Source: Dokdonella_A ginsengisoli
Lineage (GTDB): Bacteria > Pseudomonadota > Gammaproteobacteria > Xanthomonadales > Rhodanobacteraceae
Direction: 5' to 3'
Assembly: GCF_042652785.1 (NCBI RefSeq)
Contig: NZ_JBHSHD010000010.1
Location: 434,001 to 498,000 of the forward strand
Length of the DNA: 64,000 bases
Position numbers and translations under genes: made by a program. Positions 61,325 to 64,000 of the stretch are shown piece after piece. The notes below the pieces were generated by a model. That model ran no database searches and was not told where the DNA came from. It was given only the letters and a program-made list of their open reading frames with translations. Positions within the stretch are counted from its first letter, which is position 1; every line of letters begins with the position of its first letter.

Positions 61325-62341
61325 ATGTTGATCATCGGAATTCCCGGCAAGACCCTCGGCGATGCCGAGCGCGCGCAGATCGCCGCGCCGCACGTCAGCG
61401 GCGTGATCCTGTTCGCCCGCAACTTCGACAGCCGCGAGCAGGTCACCGCGCTGATCGACGACATCCGCAATGCGCGTCCCGATCCGTTCCTGCTCTGCGT
61501 CGACCAGGAAGGCGGCACCGTGCAGCGCTTCCGCGAAGGCTTCACGCGGCTGCCGCCGCTGCTGCGCATCGGCGAGCTGTACGCGCGCGATCCGGCGGCG
61601 GCGATCCGCCGCGCCGAGGAGCACGCCTGGCTGATGGCCAGCGAGATGCGCGCGATCGGCATCGACCTCAGCTTCGCGCCGGTCACCGACCTCGCGCGCG
61701 GCAACCGCGCAATCGGCACGCGCGCCTTCGACGCCGATCCGCAGATCGCCTCCGAACTGGTGCAGGCGTACCTGCGCGGCATGCACCTGGGCGGCATGGC
61801 GGCTACGCTGAAGCATTTTCCCGGCCACGGCTCGATCGCCGAGGACACCCATTTCGATGCCGCGGTCGATCCGCGGACGCTGGAACAGCTGCGCGAGACC
61901 GACCTGATCCCGTTCGCCGACGGCATCGCCGCCGGCGCCGAGGCGGTCATGATGGCGCACGTGACGTATCCGGCCGTCGACGCGCTCGCCGCCGGCTATT
62001 CGCGCGTCTGGATCCAGGACGTGCTGCGCGGCCAACTCGGTTTCCGCGGCCTGGTCATCGGCGACGACATCGGCATGGCTGCGGCGGAGTCGGTGGGCGG
62101 GATCCGCGAGCGCATCGAGGCGCATCTGGCGGCCGGCTGCGACCTGCTGCTGGCCTGCGGCCCGGGTGTCGCCGCCGAGGCGGTCGAGGTCACCCGCGGC
62201 GTCATGCCCTGCGATCCGGAACGTCTCGCGACGCTGCAGGGCGCAGTCGCGCAGACCTGGAACGCGCTCGTCAGCAACCCGCAGCGCGACGAATTCATCG
62301 CGAGCGTCACCGCGCTCGACACCACCGCGGAGCCCGCATGA
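61325..62341 (+). CDS. nagZ: Beta-N-acetylhexosaminidase NagZ
   Basis: A 338-residue glycoside hydrolase family 3 enzyme. SGVILFARNF, LLCVDQEGGTVQRF (substrate-binding region), the flexible-loop motif KHFPGHGSIAEDTH (His and Asp for catalysis) and the nucleophile Asp in VIGDDIGMAA are all present. It removes GlcNAc from anhydro-muropeptides in cytosolic peptidoglycan recycling. The stop overlaps the hpt start (ATGA). Confidence 0.95.
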   Translation: MLIIGIPGKTLGDAERAQIAAPHVSGVILFARNFDSREQVTALIDDIRNARPDPFLLCVDQEGGTVQRFREGFTRLPPLLRIGELYARDPAAAIRRAEEHAWLMASEMRAIGIDLSFAPVTDLARGNRAIGTRAFDADPQIASELVQAYLRGMHLGGMAATLKHFPGHGSIAEDTHFDAAVDPRTLEQLRETDLIPFADGIAAGAEAVMMAHVTYPAVDALAAGYSRVWIQDVLRGQLGFRGLVIGDDIGMAAAESVGGIRERIEAHLAAGCDLLLACGPGVAAEAVEVTRGVMPCDPERLATLQGAVAQTWNALVSNPQRDEFIASVTALDTTAEPA

Positions 62342-62883
62342 CCCCCGACCTTTCCGCCGCGCTGGCACACGCCGACTGCATCCACGAGGAGCCGGCCCTG
62401 AAGGCGGCGATCGCGCGCCTGGGCGACGAGATCGACGTCGCGCTGGACGGCGGCCCGGCCGTCTTCGTCACCGTCATGCAGGGCGCGCTGCCGTTCGCCG
62501 GGCAGCTGGCGACGGCGATCCGCTCGCCGCTCGTATTCGACTACGTGCACGCCACGCGCTATCGCGGCGCGACCAGCGGCGGCGAGCTGGCCTGGATCAA
62601 GCGTCCGGCGACGCCGCTGGCCGGCACCACGGTGCTGCTGGTCGACGACATCCTCGACGAAGGGCACACCCTGAAGGCGATCCGCGACTTCTGCCTCGCG
62701 CAAGGCGCCGCGCGCGTGCTGCTGGCGGTGCTGTGCGAGAAGCGCCACGGCCGCTGCGTGCCGGACCTGGCGGCCGATTTCGTCGGCGTCGAGGTGCCGG
62801 ACCGCTACGTGTTCGGCTACGGCATGGATTATCACGAACAGGCCCGCAACCTGCCGGCGATCTACGCCATGCGGGACGAGTAG
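62338..62883 (+). CDS. hpt: Hypoxanthine-guanine phosphoribosyltransferase
   Basis: A 181-residue PRTase. The PRPP motif is VLLVDDILDEGHTLKAI (residues about 100-116), with FVTVMQGALPFAGQLATAI, FDYVHATRYRG (flexible loop) and YVFGYGMDYHEQARNLPAIY near the end. It converts hypoxanthine and guanine to IMP and GMP. In this neighbourhood it can take up the hypoxanthine released by the methylthioinosine phosphorylase encoded downstream. Confidence 0.93.
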   Translation: MTPDLSAALAHADCIHEEPALKAAIARLGDEIDVALDGGPAVFVTVMQGALPFAGQLATAIRSPLVFDYVHATRYRGATSGGELAWIKRPATPLAGTTVLLVDDILDEGHTLKAIRDFCLAQGAARVLLAVLCEKRHGRCVPDLAADFVGVEVPDRYVFGYGMDYHEQARNLPAIYAMRDE

Positions 62884-62913
62884 GGCGATCCAGGCGCCTG
62901 TATTGCAAGAAGC

Positions 62914-63003
62914 TGCTTGCTCGCAGAGGCGCAGAGAATTAGAGAGCAGAACAGGCACGGCTTTTCCTCTGCGACCTCCGCGTCTGTGCGAGAAAAGCTC
63001 TTT
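62914..63003. repeat. Dispersed inverted repeat (family B), copy 3
   Basis: Lies 31 bases after the hpt stop. Left arm GCTCGCAGAGGCGCAGAGA, core CACGGCTTTTCCTCTGCG (close to copy 1), right arm CGCGTCTGTGCGAGAAAAGC. All three copies follow a gene stop on the plus strand within 4 kb. Confidence 0.85.
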
Positions 63004-63077
63004 CACGGCGGCCCGAGCCGCTTGAGATCGAGTGCCGAGGGCGCGCAACGACGGAACCTTCCACACAGGCAGACACC

Positions 63078-63821
63078 ATGAGCATTGACCTGGCCCTGAT
63101 CGGCGGCACCGGCCTGTACCGGTTTCCCGGCCTCAAGGACGTCGAACGCTACGCCACCGACACGCCGTACGGACATCCGTCGGACGCGATCGTGCTCGGC
63201 CGCGTCGGCGGACGCCGCATCGCCTTCCTGGCCCGCCACGGCGAAGGCCACACGATCCCGCCGCATCGGGTGAACTACCGCGCGAACCTGTGGGCGCTGC
63301 ACGACCTGGGCGTGCGCCGCGTGGTCGGCGTCAACGCGGTCGGCGGCATCCGCGACGACATGGGCCCGCGCGTGCTGGCGGTGCCCGACCAGATCATCGA
63401 CTACACGCACGACCGCCTGACCAGCTTTTCCGACGTCGCCGGCGCGCAGGTGAAGCACATCGACTTCAGCGAGCCGTACTCGGCGACGCTGCGCCGCGAC
63501 CTGCTGGCCGCGGCCGCCCGTGCCGGCGTCGCCGTGGTCGACGGCGGCTGCTACGGCGCGACGCAGGGCCCTCGGCTGGAGACGCGCGCCGAGATCGCGC
63601 GCCTGCGCCGCGACGGCTGCGACCTGGTCGGCATGACCGGCATGCCGGAGGCGGCCCTGGCCCGGGAGCTCGAACTGGAGTACGCCTGCATCGCGCTGGT
63701 GGCGAACTGGGCCGCCGGCTGCGGCGACGAGGCCGAAATCAGCCTGCCGGAAATCTACGCCAATCTGGAAGCGGCGACGAAGCAGGTACCGGTTCTGGTC
63801 GGCGCCTTGCTGGGCGGGTAG
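63078..63821 (+). CDS. S-methyl-5'-thioinosine phosphorylase (MTAP/PNP family)
   Basis: A 247-residue protein of the purine nucleoside phosphorylase family. LALIGGTGLYRF (phosphate loop), RHGEGHTIPPHRVNYRANL, GVNAVGGI, DQIIDYTHDRLTSF, YGATQGPRLETRAEI and GMTGMPEAALARELEL are conserved in the methylthioadenosine/methylthioinosine phosphorylases. In pseudomonads and relatives the enzyme next to nagZ acts on methylthioinosine, releasing hypoxanthine, which fits the presence of hpt here. Methylthioadenosine cannot be fully excluded as the substrate. Confidence 0.88.
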   Translation: MSIDLALIGGTGLYRFPGLKDVERYATDTPYGHPSDAIVLGRVGGRRIAFLARHGEGHTIPPHRVNYRANLWALHDLGVRRVVGVNAVGGIRDDMGPRVLAVPDQIIDYTHDRLTSFSDVAGAQVKHIDFSEPYSATLRRDLLAAAARAGVAVVDGGCYGATQGPRLETRAEIARLRRDGCDLVGMTGMPEAALARELELEYACIALVANWAAGCGDEAEISLPEIYANLEAATKQVPVLVGALLGG

Positions 63822-63886
63822 GCGGGCCGGAACAAGCGGGGTTTTTTGCGAGCAGCGACGTGTATCACGGCGCCGCATTCTGCCGC

Positions 63887-63917
63887 TTGATTTTTATTGT
63901 TAAGTAATAGTTATATT
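63887..63917 (+). promoter_or_regulatory. AT-rich candidate promoter at the right end
   Basis: TTGATT (63887-63892) and TTATAT (63911-63916) are 18 bases apart inside a strikingly A/T-rich patch (63888-63918) in otherwise GC-rich sequence. A T run (TTTTTT, 63843-63848) after the phosphorylase gene may belong to a weak terminator. The downstream gene would be outside the window. Confidence 0.4.
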
Positions 63918-64000
63918 GGAGCGTGCCGCGTATCTGGCCTGCGACTGTCGCATTGGAAGGCCCTCCGCTGCACGCTAATCCACAGCAAGAGGCGTCATCG

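Overview
The window is a GC-rich chromosomal segment of a gammaproteobacterium, most likely from the Xanthomonadales (Lysobacterales). The evidence is gene order and protein character: rpoE-rseA-rseB-degP-type protease-lepA-lepB-DUF4845-rnc-era-recO, smc-zipA, scpA-scpB-rluB, yciI-bolA-prolyl isomerase, nagZ-hpt-methylthioinosine phosphorylase, and the short dispersed intergenic repeats typical of that order. No phage, plasmid, IS element, CRISPR array or rRNA operon was seen. The family or genus cannot be fixed from the sequence alone.

Layout. 1-9.4 kb: the 3' part of a two-domain M16 peptidase, tRNA-Leu(UAA), a run of small accessory genes (lysine-rich H1-like protein, DUF3309 membrane peptide, cysteine hydrolase, DUF421 protein), a TonB-dependent copper receptor near a Fur-like palindrome, a DUF1232 protein, a methyltransferase, a SlyD-like isomerase and an NlpC/P60 lipoprotein. 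9.1-24.5 kb: ten co-directional minus-strand genes. In transcription order they are six exported beta-helix proteins, an ECF sigma factor, a transmembrane Ser/Thr kinase with a DUF4384 tail, an exported TPR-CHAT protein and a small hypothetical protein. 24.6-34.6 kb: housekeeping genes (rluB, scpB, scpA; yciI, bolA, a PPIase lipoprotein; smc, zipA). 34.8-41.7 kb: a delta-60 repeat exported protein, then a lipid cluster (TetR regulator, acyl-CoA-binding protein, fatty acyl-CoA reductase, FadB/FadJ-type beta-oxidation enzyme). 42-45 kb: a small unknown gene coupled to a GGDEF-EAL protein. 45.1-54.8 kb: the envelope-stress operon, lepA/lepB, rnc, era and recO. 54.8-64 kb: a response regulator-Hpt protein, a YdbH-like AsmA-family protein with a YdbL-type lipoprotein, rlmD, a CYTH protein, nagZ, hpt and a methylthioinosine phosphorylase.

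The most unusual signal is a short C-terminal motif, roughly [IVL]-F-x-D-[GD]-F-[ED] followed by 0-5 residues. It ends seven exported proteins of two unrelated folds: the six beta-helix proteins and the delta-60 repeat protein. It also ends a gene remnant at 39603-39674. Several of the beta-helix proteins carry, just before it, a module resembling the 'choice-of-anchor Q' domain, a family named because it precedes different C-terminal sorting signals. One large protein (14810-17278) looks like a fusion of the types encoded by two adjacent genes (23463-24488 and 21908-23455); the motif is missing at the internal junction and present only at the true C-terminus. I infer an uncharacterised C-terminal sorting, anchoring or processing signal. 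The neighbouring sigma factor, kinase and exported CHAT protein may form its regulatory or proteolytic arm, but that link is speculative.

Small dispersed repeats are also prominent: twin double-hairpin units at two loci, three copies of a tcgcagaggcgcagag-type inverted element within 4 kb, a 32-bp inverted repeat between lepA and lepB, four perfect heptamers abutting the recO start, and a 58-59 bp direct repeat beside the gene remnant.
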